Shown: one piece after another, positions 1 to 10,091 of the stretch
Position numbering within the stretch: the first letter of the stretch is position 1
Layout: each line of letters opens with the position of its first letter
Assembly (NCBI GenBank): GCA_019054805.1
Contig: JAHQIY010000006.1
Span: forward strand, 6,076,001-6,140,000
Length of the DNA stretch: 64,000 nucleotides
From: Brachionus manjavacas
Lineage: Eukaryota > Rotifera > Eurotatoria > Ploima > Brachionidae
Direction: 5' to 3'
The notes under the pieces: generated by a model
What the model saw: the letters and a program-made list of their open reading frames with translations, nothing else
What the model was told of the DNA's origin: nothing
Databases searched by the model: none
Made by a program: the position numbers and the translations under genes

Positions 1-771
1 TAAGTATCAAATTGTTTCATGATAATGCTTAACAAGGTAGAAACTTAAAAAATAATTAAATAAATTTCTAAAACTAAAATAATTTTTATAGGGTTACGCT
101 TGGGCAAAAAAATTTCTCCAGAATTTGAAATTCTGATCATCTCAGCAATACTAGCCACACTTTCTTTAAAATCGGCCTTTATTTTGACTCCCATTAGCTC
201 GAGCATGCTCACATAGCCTTTGAATACTTCGGTAAGATTCAGCACCTTATTTTCGTCTACGTCAAAATGATTGTGCATATCGGTCAAAACTGCTTTAGTA
301 TCCATTAAAAGCTCTAAAAAAATAATTAAGTGTTGGATTGTTTGGTGCAGAGCAATTACCATTTATTTCGGTGACAAGAGCCTCGTCCAAGGAAATGTTC
401 ACATTACGAAGAAAAATTTGAGCTTCGCTTATACCAATTCGATGCTCAGAACTAGGATCAATTGAATTCAAAAAATTCAGCTTAACACGCTCGGCTAATG
501 TTTAATTTAAAAAAAAATTAAAACTTTGATCATTTTAAATTTACCAGAGCAGACTCCACAAGTTTTGGGACAAGGAACTTTGAAAAAATTTTTACAAACA
601 TTTAATAAAGTTGTCAAATTGACAGTTAGACAAAGAGGTTGTTCCTGGAAGCAATCGGTAGCTATTTAGAAAAAGATTTAAATTAAAAAAAAAATTAAAT
701 CAAAATTTCAAAAGAATACCTTGACATTGAAATAATTGATATAAAACCAATAAAAATATTGTTACTCTCAT
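1..771 (-). CDS. Secreted ShKT-domain / EF-hand protein, C-terminally cut by window edge
   Basis: Exons on the minus strand at 720-771, 545-661, 360-494, 98-313 and 1-43. All have GT-AG borders and the reading frame stays open through all five. Exon 1 encodes a signal peptide (MRVTIFLLVLYQLFQCQ). Exon 2 is a six-cysteine module ending CPKTCGVCS, the C-x3-C-x2-C end typical of ShKT (ShK-like) domains, a fold used in many non-toxin secreted animal proteins. Exons 3-4 form helical, acidic segments resembling EF-hands (HFDVDENKVLNLTEV). Exon 5 reads MKQFDT into the edge, which looks like the start of another EF-hand loop. Function is unknown; an extracellular Ca-binding role is inferred. The gene continues off the left edge. 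The exon 4/5 junction is the least certain because it rests on a short tail. Confidence 0.6.
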
Positions 772-2551
772 TTTTAAATTTTTTATTTTGAGGAATTTAG
801 AATAAAATCATTTAGTTTTTATATGTGAATACTGAACCTATTGAACCAAATAAGTAAAAATTGTTATCATTGTAAATATTTGTATTAGGTGATCGGACGC
901 GTAGTCTAATTAGAATCATGTCAAGTTATTAGATTTCACTGCCATCAGACAAAAGCATTAGATTCAAGTCTACTAAATATTTGCTGAATTAAATTTGAAG
1001 GCAACTATGGCTTTACGATTTCAGCATTTAAATCAAATATTTGAAATATTTGTCTATGTTTGAGTTGGGAATGTGCCGAGCAGGAAGAAATTCTCATGTA
1101 TTTAGTCACGATAAAATTATATTGAATTCGATATGCTACCGCTGCCAATGTGAGCAAACAAATTTCAAGAAATTCAGCCCAAAATATTATTTTAAAAAAA
1201 TTAGCTTTTTTTCACATTTTGATTTAAAGGGAAAAATTACTAACTAATTTACCAAAAATTTAAATCATCTTTAACCATGCTCTCTAAGGTAACAAGAAAT
1301 TCAAGGTTAATCAATAGGTTAGTTCCCCAATCTCTACGGCTGATTAACACTTTATTAATTTAAATTCTATATGAAATTATTCATTTAAAATTTTAAATAA
1401 TTATAGAATCAATAAATTTGAATGCAAAATTATTTGAAAAAATTTAACAACAAGATATTCAAGTTAATTAATTCAAAATTTTGCTCTGGTCACCTCTGGT
1501 TTTATTTTCAAAAATTTTTTTTAAACAATTTTTAAATAATTCATTTTTCATTACAAAAATTAAGAATGTAAAAATTTTTCTAGTTTTTTTTTAATGAATG
1601 GGGGAAATTTGCAATTTTTAGTTACCAGAGCCTTCCATTAATTTTACACGTTACTGCTAAATTAGTGAAGATTTTTACTGGATTTGTGGATAGATATTAT
1701 TAATGCTCATTCTTAATTTAAAAATTTAAAACAGTCTAAAAATAAAATAAGATTCTGATTTTTTTTTATTACTTTGCCAAACATGTAGACACTCACTCTA
1801 ATTTTTCTTTAGCAAAATAAAATATCAACTGATTGGTGTCAACTGAAAACTATTTTATCTAACATAGGTAAAAAATTCAAAGATTACTAATTAATAAATA
1901 AATGCGAAATTGATTCCCCATTTCTTTAATTTTTTTTATTTATTTAATCGAGCTTCTTCATATTCTGATAAAAAAATTCAAATCATAAAATAAAATAGAA
2001 TTGAATAAATTCAGAACATAAAGGATATAGTTAGAATAAAATAATTTGAAGAAATAATATTTAATAATACATTTTGGTTTTACAGCATGTTCTAAATAAA
2101 ATAAAATATTCAATTCAGTGTGTGATACCTAATAAAATGACTTTGAAAAAGATTTTTAAGTTGAATTTTTGAATTTGACTTTTAACCAACTCTGTTTGGG
2201 TCCCATTTTCATTTGAAGGTATTTGAGTTAAAAAGTTGTTTTATTTCTTCAAGTATGGAAATAAAGGTTTGATCAAACGTGAATCCCAAAAATTTTAATT
2301 TAATTTCACAATTAAGATTATTACCATTGATATTAAAATCAAGATCAGTTTTTTCCTTTAAATTCCTTGAAAACATCTTTTAAAATATATTCAGTGATTT
2401 AATTTTTTTTTAATTCTTGACTACATTTATTTTATTGAAAGACAAAACTTATTGCTCAAACAAATAAATTTTAAACATACGAAACAAAAAAAATTTAAAA
2501 TAAATTATTAAACTTATATTTAAAATTTTAAAACTCAGATAATCTAACAAA
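772..2551. other. AT-rich spacer
   Basis: Spacer between the divergently placed ShKT/EF-hand gene and MED18. It is dominated by A and T runs. A 68-codon ORF at 1041-1247 (+) has several Cys but no recognisable domain and no splice partners. I see no RNA gene or intact transposon here. Confidence 0.5.
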
Positions 2552-3318
2552 ATGGATATATTCCAGTCGGCAATTCAAGGAAAAGTGATCAAAATGAACG
2601 AGTATTTTTTAGTTGGTAGTGTTTTGGATCCTGTTAAAGATGGATTTTTGGAAATACTTCGGGGTCTTTGCGATAACCCGGAAAACAAACCAGTTGAATT
2701 TTTAGAGACTGAATACATTTATTTAAAAAGTTAAACAATCTATAAAAAATTTGAAATTTTTTAAAATAATTTCCTAAAGCAAACCCAAACGGACCAAATG
2801 TTACGCTTAGAGCCCGTAAAGTAGGCAGTCCTCCCGATACTGCGCAACATTGCCATCTGAAATATGTCGGGAGTATTGATTATAAAACTGACAAAGTGAT
2901 GGTCAGAACTTACAATGACTGTCTAACAAGCTCAAATCTGGATGAATACTTAACAGCTTTAGGTTTTAGGTAAGAATATTAAAAAATAAAATTTAGTAAA
3001 ATGTTGATAAATTAAAAAGTTTAGAAAGCGAGCTAGTTATAAAAGGAAATTTGTTCCATAAAGGCCATTTGAAGATAGTTGTTTCAAAAATTTTTCAACC
3101 CAGCGCAACCGAACCACAGGCTTTGACTAACTCTCATTTGGTCGAAATCAGTTGCACTGGACCTCCAGGCCAAGTAAATTTATTTTAACATAATCTCAGC
3201 TAAACGTTTAGTTTTTAAGACAGCTATTGCGGACAGTGTGAAACAGTTTGCTGATTTACTCAAACCATTTGTTCGGATGGACAAAATTTCACAAATAAAC
3301 GAAGAATTAAATATTTGA
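2552..3318 (+). CDS. MED18: Mediator of RNA polymerase II transcription subunit 18
   Basis: Four exons (2552-2729, 2780-2969, 3029-3173, 3220-3318) splice with GT-AG borders into 203 codons plus stop, close to the about 208 residues of animal MED18. Family landmarks: an N-terminal strand with LRGLCDNPENKP, the LRARK strand after exon 2 begins, LVIKGNLFHKG, LVEISCTGPPGQ and a closing LLKPFVRMDKI. MED18 is a head-module subunit folded as a beta barrel. It pairs with MED20 and contacts the polymerase and general factors in the nucleus. Introns are 46-59 bp. For exon 3 the second of two AG acceptors (after 3028) was chosen because the first gives a less MED18-like join; both keep the frame. A truncated U2 copy starts 238 bp downstream. 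Confidence 0.9.
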
Positions 3319-3555
3319 TTTTATTTTTACCTTAAATCCGACATTTTAATTGAATTAAAAAAGTTTAGAGAAAATAAATTTTTAGCGAAATAATTTTTAC
3401 TTTTTATTCTACTCAGGAATTTTAATTTTTTATTTAATTAATCAAAAATAAAAGATGTCAGATTAAAAATATTAGATGCTGAAATTAATGCAAAAAATTC
3501 AAATTTTTAAAAAAGTTTATGCGTATTAATACGAGTGAAAAAATTGTTATTCTTT

Positions 3556-3650
3556 ATCGCTTCTCGGCCTCTGGCTAAGATCAAAGTGTAGTATCTGTTC
3601 TCATCAGTTTAATATCTGATGGGGGGTCCATTGGGCCCCCGCGATATTAA
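3556..3650 (+). pseudogene. RNU2: U2 snRNA 5' half, truncated copy
   Basis: Identical in layout to the first 95 nt of the full-length U2 copies at 4089, 6788 and 10541: ATCGCTTCTCGG start, GTAGTA branch-point-pairing sequence at nt 33-38, stem-loop IIa and the G/C-rich IIb stem. It stops at the TTAA just before the Sm site and runs directly into a duplicated spacer block. With no Sm site and no stem-loops III/IV it cannot form a normal U2 snRNP. The upstream promoter block, including the CGTATTAATACG palindrome at 3522-3533, is intact, so a short transcript is possible. Confidence 0.85.
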
Positions 3651-4013
3651 CTTAAGAACATGTACTCCTAAATAAATTCAATTTTTAAATAAAGAAAAAA
3701 AAATTTTTAAATCTATAAATTTTTATATCCACTTAAAAGTATTGATATCTAAACATTTATTAAAAGGAGGAAAATTTAATTGAAATTTAAAAGAAATACA
3801 AAGATTCTGCTATAGTAGCGTTGTTAATCGATTTTTAAAAATCGACCTAAATTTTTTAAAACAACGGTCAAGCGGAATGGATTAAAAAAAGTTTTTTCTT
3901 CAAAATTTTTTTGTTTATTAATCGAAAAATTTTTAAAAAATATTTAAAAATTTTTTAAAATCATAAAGAGCAAAGATGTCAGAATAAAATATTTGATGTA
4001 ATTGCACAACAAA

Positions 4014-4088
4014 AAAATTAATGCAAAAAATTCAAATTTTTAAAAAAGTTTATGCGTATTAATACGAGTGAAAAAATTGTTATTCTTT
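4014..4088 (+). promoter_or_regulatory. U2 upstream promoter block
   Basis: About 75 bp immediately upstream of each U2 copy is nearly identical in all four places. It contains a perfect 12-bp palindrome, CGTATTAATACG, always at -34 to -23 from the first U2 base (3522-3533, 4055-4066, 6754-6765, 10507-10518), followed by GAGTGAAAAAATT. Its fixed position and the absence of a TATA box suggest an snRNA proximal element, but sequence identity could simply reflect recent duplication. Confidence 0.45.
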
Positions 4089-4278
4089 ATCGCTTCTCGG
4101 CCTCTGGCTAAGATCAAAGTGTAGTATCTGTTCTCATCAGTTTAATATCTGATGGGGGGTCCATTGGGCCCCCGCGATATTAAATCGATTTTTGTGAGCG
4201 GACTGGTTGCGCAGAGCTTGCTCGGCACCAGTCACGGATCGACCTAGCGTTGCACTATATTGCTAGGACCGGTCCACA
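4089..4278 (+). ncRNA. RNU2: U2 spliceosomal snRNA, full-length copy
   Basis: About 190 nt, the usual U2 length. Landmarks: the ATCGCTTCTCGG start, stem-loop I, GTAGTA at RNA positions 33-38 (pairs with the intron branch point), stem-loop IIa (ATCTGTTCTCATCAG...), a strong G6/C5 stem IIb, the Sm site ATTTTTG at 4188-4194, then stem-loops III and IV ending GGTCCAC. A hairpin of C4/G5 with flanking A4/T4 follows at once (4278-4300) and may serve in 3'-end formation. The end is set by analogy with known U2 RNAs. Confidence 0.95.
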
Positions 4279-4402
4279 AAACCCCTTTTGGGGGTTTTAT
4301 TAACAAAAAATTAAAATGAAAAATCATCCAAAAATAAGACGTTTTAGTTTGAAATTTTAAAGATTTTAGAGAATTTTTTTAAATTTAAATTACTTGTTAT
4401 AT

Positions 4403-5112
4403 TTGCCAGGTATTAAGTAAATATTTCTTCTTATTTAAAATTTACGCGATAATTTTTTGTTTAAAAAATATTTAAAAAATGTAGAAACTCTTTTTTGTTT
4501 GATTCAACTTACCAGTTTTATTTCTAAATTATACTAAAAAAAATTATTTAAATAATCCGGATTAAATTTCAAGAAAATTTTTTTAATTTTTTTGCGAAAA
4601 TTATATTTTTTGAAAAAAAATTGTAAGCTTTAAGAGGGTCTGGTGCCTTCAAATTTTAAGTAACTTGCACAAAAATTCTAAAGCTGACAATTCTCCTGAT
4701 TATTGACTGACAACCATATCGATTGACTTTAAATTAACAACAGATGAATTGATATATAATTGTAATGGAAATTAGAAGGATTTAAGTGTTCAAACATGGA
4801 ACAATTCTAATGATTTCTTTTTAATTCTAATAATAGTTAAAATAATTAATAATCAAATTCTTGCAATTTCAAAAAATTAAAAAATTTTGTTCAATCACTT
4901 TATAAATTGATTAAATAAATTTAAAACTGAAAATGTTATCAATCTAAAATTTAATCTCATGTTTTCGTGGTTTTATATTTTATCAATTAATAGTGCCTCT
5001 AAATATTCTCCTTTATAATTGCCAGATAGTAAATATTTATTCTTATTTAAAATTTACACGATGATTTTTTGTTTAAAAATTGTAGAAACTCTTTTTTGTT
5101 TGATTCAAATTA
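4403..5112. repeat. Local direct repeat pair (4403-4507 and 5019-5112)
   Basis: Two roughly 100-bp spacer segments share the order TTGCCAG, TAAATATTT, a TTCTTATTTAAAATTTAC run and ACTCTTTTTTGTTTGATTCA, with one internal deletion in the second. The second begins just after the gephyrin-derived tip of the segmental duplication, so it records a further local rearrangement. Confidence 0.6.
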
Positions 5113-5767
5113 AAAAAAGAAAATTAAAATAATTTTATCTTTTGACACATTTCCCAATGATTATAATTTTAATTCTTTTAATTTTATTTAAGAAAATTAT
5201 TTTTTAAACGTTTTTATTTCTTACATAGAAATTGAATAATTTAAAGGATCAAAAAAAATTTTAAAAAAAATATAAAAAATACCAAACGAATCTTAAAATT
5301 GTATCAAGAATATCCAAAAAAAGATTCTTTACTTTTTTCACTAGGTTCTAAGGACCTGCCAGACACGTCATCAACTTTTGTTTGAAAGCTTTTTTCTTTT
5401 CATTTTCTCATCTGAGCTAAAAGTAGATTTAGCAGTCTTTTTGTTAAAGTCAATTCTCTCAAAAAATTTAAACCATTCCAAAAAAGTTTAATTTAAAATA
5501 AAAAAAATTTTATAGAACAAATGGATTAGGAAATAGTATCTTTTAGAGTCCGGTTACAAGAGAATAATGACCGATCTTTAATTTTTAACAAAGTCAATTA
5601 GCACTAAATGACTGCCCAGTCTTTTAAGTTATTTATTTAGATCCACGATAAAGATCTTTTCCAAGTCCCTCAAATTTCCATCAAAAGGAAAACATAAAGA
5701 GGGTCTTTTTTAATAAAGTTATTAATAATAACTCAAAAATTTAATCATTTAATTTTTTTTAAGTTGT
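5113..5767. other. AT-rich spacer with a dispersed short repeat
   Basis: No gene is seen. A segment at about 5307-5341 (ATATCCAAAAAAAGATTC, then CTTTACTTTTTTCA) recurs at about 7434-7468, and neighbouring words such as AAAAGTAGA(T/C)TTAGCAG recur near 8540. This suggests an older duplication of this spacer. Confidence 0.4.
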
Positions 5768-6593
5768 TTATTGAAACGCTGGTCTGAAATAGTATTTTTT
5801 CAAATATAATGAAATGACAATTATATAAATTAGAACAATAATTGACAGCACAATACCGAACGATAAGTAAGCCCAATAGATCGGTTTAGGACGCTTCACA
5901 AAGCAACGAGGATCTTCAGTGGGTAAATTGAGATTGCATGAATCATAAAATGAAAGGGCATAGGCACTTATTGCCACTACGCCAAGGACTGTCAATACTA
6001 AACTAATTCCATGAAGTGCTACCAATATGATAAAAATAATTTTTTTTTTAAAAAAAACTAAAATAAACAAATATTTTACGTTTTAATTAAATATGTTTTA
6101 AATTACTTGTTCCAAGAACCAGAATTGCGAGGATCATATTAAAGCCACCATCCTTTAAAAATTGTTTAAAAAATTTTATTTAAGGAGTAAAAAAAATCAC
6201 CCAATATCCAGAATATACATTAGCGTATTTGACAGCCTTGAAATTTAAGCCCATTTGGATAATTATTAAAATAAAGCTGCACAAAAATAAAAGACCAAAA
6301 TGAGCTATTGTGTATTTAAGAGGAAAATTCTGAGACTGAATTTCCTCGATGACAGATTTTCCTTGTAAATTTCTAATCATTTTCTCGTCGTCATATCTTT
6401 TGGCGTCTTTTTTTAGCTGATTCAATGAAACAGTTTGGGTTGATTCATTGACTGTAATCGGCTTTAGCTCATACTGGTTATCAGAGTAGTTATATGTGTA
6501 CATTGGATATGGATAATAATGAGAACTATTGGATTGGGTAGCTGGAAAAATCGTTCCAACACGATTGACATATTTTTTATCTTTGAAAGTCAT
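5768..6593 (-). CDS. Small four-TM membrane protein, family member A
   Basis: Three exons (6201-6593, 6107-6152, 5768-6057) give about 242 residues. A polar, Tyr/Asn-rich N-terminal tail of about 95 residues is followed by TM1 (LLFLCSFILIIIQMG), TM2 around SGYWDGGFNMILAILVLG, TM3 (LVLTVLGVVAISAYALSF), a Cys-bearing loop (CNLNL...RCF) and TM4 near the C-terminus. The topology and the W-x-G in TM2 recall MS4A/CD20-like and sarcospan-like tetraspans, but I cannot assign a family firmly. Paralogous to the genes at 23.3, 32.4 and 38.6 kb. The last intron is phase 1 at the same place in all four; the first intron (phase 0, after SGYW) is unique to this member. Confidence 0.75.
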
Positions 6594-6663
6594 GATGAAA
6601 ACAGATAAAATATTTTAACACTATTTTTAAATAATAAATTTTTTTTTTAAAAGTATGCCCCAA

Positions 6664-7086
6664 AAAGAGCGAAGATGTCAGAATAAAATATTTGATGTAA
6701 TTGCACAACAAAAAAATTAATGCAAAAAATTCCAATTTTTAAAAAAGTTTATGCGTATTAATACGAGTGAAAAAATTATTATTCTTTATCGCTTCTCGGC
6801 CTCTGGCTAAGATCAAAGTGTAGTATCTGTTCTCATCAGTTTAATATCTGATGGGGGGTCCATTGGGCCCCCGCGATATTAAATCGATTTTTGTGAGCGG
6901 ACTGGTTGCGCAGAGCTTGCTCGGCACCAGTCACGGATCGACCTAGCGTTGCACTATATTGCTAGGACCGGTCCACAAAACCCCTTTTGGGGGTTTTATT
7001 AACAAAAAATTAAAATGAAAAATCATTCAAAAATATGACGTTTTAGTTTGAAATTTTAAAGATTTTAGAGAATTTTTTTAAATTTA
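6664..7086 (+). repeat. Duplicated U2 unit, copy 3
   Basis: This roughly 420-bp block matches 3965-4387 (and the corresponding part near 10.4-10.8 kb). It covers upstream promoter block, U2 gene, 3' hairpin and about 90 bp of trailing spacer, then diverges on both sides. It is shorter than the other two copies and lacks the gephyrin tip. Confidence 0.85.
6788..6977 (+). ncRNA. RNU2: U2 spliceosomal snRNA, full-length copy
   Basis: Same 190-nt sequence as the 4089 copy: GTAGTA at nt 33-38, Sm site ATTTTTG, stem-loops I-IV and the trailing C4/G5 hairpin. The upstream palindrome is intact; one base differs in the A/T tract at about -15 (TTATTATTC instead of TTGTTATTC). Flanking duplication is shorter than in the other copies. 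Confidence 0.95.
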
Positions 7087-7748
7087 TTTTTAGTTTAATT
7101 TATTCACTTTTCTAATTTAACTTTTTCATTTTTTTTTACTAATAAGTAAGTTTTAAGTAGACAAATTTTAAGTAAATTAGTAAAAAACAATAGCTTAAAT
7201 TTATGTGATTGTTAAAAGTTTTTATTATTATTATTAAAAATAAATAAACTAAAAAAGTAAAATTTTCCATTTTTAATTTATGTTAACATCATTTAATCAT
7301 TTACTCTGATTATCGATTTAAAATATTGGGTATGTTTTTTGTAGCATCTCCGCATTTAATTTAATTCTGCTAACTCGGCAACTCCTTAGACTGCTTTGGT
7401 TCCACAAATCAAGCAAATCTTTAAATATTAAAACGAATATCCAAAAAAAGATTCTTTACTTTTTTCATTTGTTTCATTGAATTTTGGTTCAAGTTTTCTT
7501 GCTTTCTAACTTTCTTGCCTTTTTCTATTTACGAACTAACGTTCCTTTTTTATTTTTATTTTTTTAAAGTAATAATTTTTCATTTAAAAAAAGAAAAAAA
7601 TTTATTTTTATTTTTTGAATACGTTTATTTTCACGTTAATTATCTGTAAATAAACTAATAGAAAATTAGATAAAATATCTGTAAGTGAATTAAAAAAAAA
7701 GTTTATTTTCAGATAAGAAAAAAAGATTAATCAATTAGCACATTCATT
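7087..7748. other. AT-rich spacer
   Basis: No coding or RNA signal recognised, apart from the short repeat near 7434-7468 shared with about 5307-5341. Confidence 0.4.
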
Positions 7749-8096
7749 TCAAATCCATTTCTTTTTTGTTGGAGCATAAGTTCTATCAACACATTTTAAA
7801 TGAAAAATACAATAACAATTATCACAAACTATATTCTTAGATTCACATGATAAACAACAAATTCTACATAATTTAACGCTTTGTTTGGGTCGTATACCAG
7901 TACTCTTTGATGTTATATCATTTATCTCCCTGTGATGGATACAATTGATTTCAAGATATTTAAAATTGTTGTCTTCAAGTTTTCGGCTACTAACGGTTGT
8001 CCAAATCGAATAGCATTGTTTCGAATATTCATTTAAAGTTTGGATAAATTCGTCAAAGTTGTTGAAAAGTTGTCCAAGATATAACTTTTCAGACAT
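7749..8096 (-). CDS. Hypothetical protein: transposase-like N-terminal domain plus PHD-like Cys/His cluster
   Basis: A 115-residue intact ORF. Residues 1-65 (GQLFNNFDEFIQTLNEYSK..., then a W, then EINCIHH) have the layout of the N-terminal DNA-binding region seen in many MULE/FLYWCH-type invertebrate transposases. Residues 77-106 (CRICCLSC, IVCDNCYCIFHLKC) are PHD-like: paired Cys, then C-D-x-C and F-H-L-x-C. The protein stops soon after, so it is either a small complete protein, a first exon, or a transposon-derived remnant kept open. No splice partner was found. The similarity is by pattern only. Confidence 0.45.
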   Translation of the reverse strand: MSEKLYLGQLFNNFDEFIQTLNEYSKQCYSIWTTVSSRKLEDNNFKYLEINCIHHREINDITSKSTGIRPKQSVKLCRICCLSCESKNIVCDNCYCIFHLKCVDRTYAPTKKKWI

Positions 8097-9324
8097 TTTT
8101 TTTTCAAAAGTTTTAAGTGTATTAACGTAGTTTTGTTTATGATAAGTAAAAAGAGTTTAGTAAGAAACAAGTGCATTTTAAATAAAGATTTAGGATTAAT
8201 TTTTAATTATGGTTTCACTTCATTAATTCGGCTTAATTAATTATTTCAATTATTATGGTCTTTGAATTGTTTCTATTTTTATTTTTTTGATTATTGACAT
8301 TTACGTGAAAATAAATAATTTTTTCATTCAGGTAAAAAAATAAAAAAAATTGTTTACAGGTAAATTACGTTTTCTAATATTGTTTATTTTCAGATAATTT
8401 ATCTGAAAATAAATTCACTCTTATTTTTTATCTCTTTTTTATTTTTTTACTTCTCCTTAAAGGAGGTTAATTCAATTCAATAAAATAAATTGGACCTAGC
8501 TTCATCATTTTCATTTTTTCATTTGAACTTGAGAAAAGTTAAAAGTAGACTTAGCAGTTTTTTTGCTATTTTTGTTAAATATTATTTAATATAGAAAAAA
8601 AGAGTTATTTGAAAGTCCAAAATTAATGTCCAAGTTATTAAATAGTAAATTCCAAGTCCGGACTTTAAAATTTCAAACTTTTTCCTTTTTTAAAAAAAAA
8701 GTCTATGGCTTGGAATTGGACTTTTAAACAACTCTGAAAACAAATTAGAGAAGAAATTGTTGTTTTCATAATTATCGGCATTACACAAATTAAGAAAAGA
8801 AGTTAAAAAATTGTTCAAATATATCTAAGAAAAAAAATCTTATTTTTGTGAAAATCTTTCTGACAATTTATCTATTGCCTAAACTTTGATTCATTCTTAT
8901 ATTTTTAATTCTTTTTTCCAAGGAGATTATTTTTTCATCATCATACAATAATTATAAATTATATTCAATTTTAAAAAATTTCAATTATCTAACTTGAATA
9001 TCTTCTTGTAAAATTTTTTTTTACCTCTCTAATCAGTCTAAAAGATAACCTTGAAATTGTAAAAAAATTAAAGCATTCCAAAAAAATAGAATGTAAATAA
9101 TTTATTTTAATTATTTTCACTAATTTAGTAAATAAAAATCCTTTTTTCAGCACATTGAATACCCAACTTCATTGTGTAATTGCTACCTTACTATTTCCTC
9201 TTTTTTTCATGAAGCTTCAACTATGTAAACATCTGTCACATGTAACAACCTTTTTCAATATTTGTCTTTTAAACTTTTTTTAAATTTTTTTAGCTTATTT
9301 ATTTTATTTTTATTTTTTTTTATA
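8097..9324. other. AT-rich spacer
   Basis: I see no gene. Long poly-T and poly-A tracts and weak repeats of words from the 5.3-kb spacer (AAAAGTAGACTTAGCAG near 8540). Confidence 0.4.
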
Positions 9325-9390
9325 ATTTATTCTGAAGGAGCTCTAACTCGGTACAGGAAACAAATAAATATAAAATAAAACAATAAATAA
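9325..9390 (+). mobile_element. LINE 3' terminus, solo
   Basis: The segment ATTCTGAAGGAGCTCTAACTC plus GGTACAGGAAAC, followed by AAATAAATA, matches the 3' end of the LINE at 18.9 kb read on the minus strand (CTGAAAGAGCCCTAGCTC, GGTACAG, A-rich tail). Only the terminus is recognisable; this is a heavily 5'-truncated insertion. Confidence 0.6.
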
Positions 9391-9455
9391 TATTGGCGTC
9401 ATACTTCACAGAATGTTTATATAACATGAAATTTTTTCTTACTATTCGTTTTGAC

Positions 9456-9585
9456 TTAGTCAATTTCATCTATTTCTGAATCATCATCAAGTAATTCAAT
9501 ACCAATATAATTTTTTGATATTAATTCAGGAGATTGGAACTCATATGCAGATTAAGCTATTATTTGGTGTTCATTTACTGTGAAA
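9456..9585 (-). pseudogene. C-terminal remnant of an acidic-tailed protein, probably transposon-derived
   Basis: The minus strand reads AYEFQSPELISKNYIGIELL followed at once by an acidic end (DDDSEIDEID, stop), preceded after one stop by VNEHQIIA. Acidic tails of this sort are common at the C-termini of transposases. No upstream coding sequence is found, and the retained frame is too short to classify. Confidence 0.3.
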
Positions 9586-10059
9586 AAAAAACGGAACAGT
9601 TTTTTTTTTAATGAAAATGTGATTTAAATGCTGAATTATTTTATCTAAATTTGTGGCGAGGTCTAGTGACGTCAAAAAAAAAGCTATTTAAAAATTGAAT
9701 TATTTCGAGAAATTTTAATAATTAAAATTTAAATTCAAAGTGACTTGTGGCTTTGATGAAAAGTTGGCTTAAGTCACAAGTCTTTAGAAACTGACTTAAA
9801 AGCTGTGGCTTAAAAGAAATATTGAGCAAATCTAGATTTATTTTATTTTTTATTAAAAATGTGGTTTGGGAGGTCGTTTAAACCCTATAGAAAAGAAATT
9901 TGAAATATGTGTATAAAAAAGGCAAATTTAAAAAATAAGAGTACGAAATTTAAGTAAAATATTTAATTATATGAAAATATGGTTTAAAAGCAAAAAGGCA
10001 TTCGAAGGTGTCTTTTTTTCACTCAAGTAAGGGGGGATTAAAGTGAATAAATAGCTTTA

Positions 10060-10085
10060 AAAAATAAATAAATAAATAAATAAAT
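10060..10085 (+). repeat. (AAAT)n microsatellite
   Basis: Five to six AAAT units directly upstream of the second segmental-duplication copy. Similar AAAT tails end the LINE copies in this window, so it may mark an old LINE 3' end. Confidence 0.7.
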
Positions 10086-10091
10086 TAATTC

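Larger units (their letters stand above)
3647..5015 (+). repeat. Segmental duplication, copy 1 (spacer + U2 + gephyrin 3' tip)
   Basis: This block matches 10092-11478 almost base for base, apart from small indels and scattered substitutions. It contains spacer, a full U2 gene, more spacer and, at its right end (about 4961-5015), the 3' UTR and last codons of the gephyrin gene. The match stops inside gephyrin coding sequence, where the other copy goes on into exon 8 and this one turns into unrelated A/T-rich DNA. The left boundary falls on a TTAA shared with the truncated U2. The gephyrin locus at 11.4 kb is therefore the likely donor and this is the derived copy. Confidence 0.85.

Noticed and set aside
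1041-1247. 68-codon ORF with several Cys
   Set aside because: No family resemblance and ends in A/T-run codons; no splice partner.
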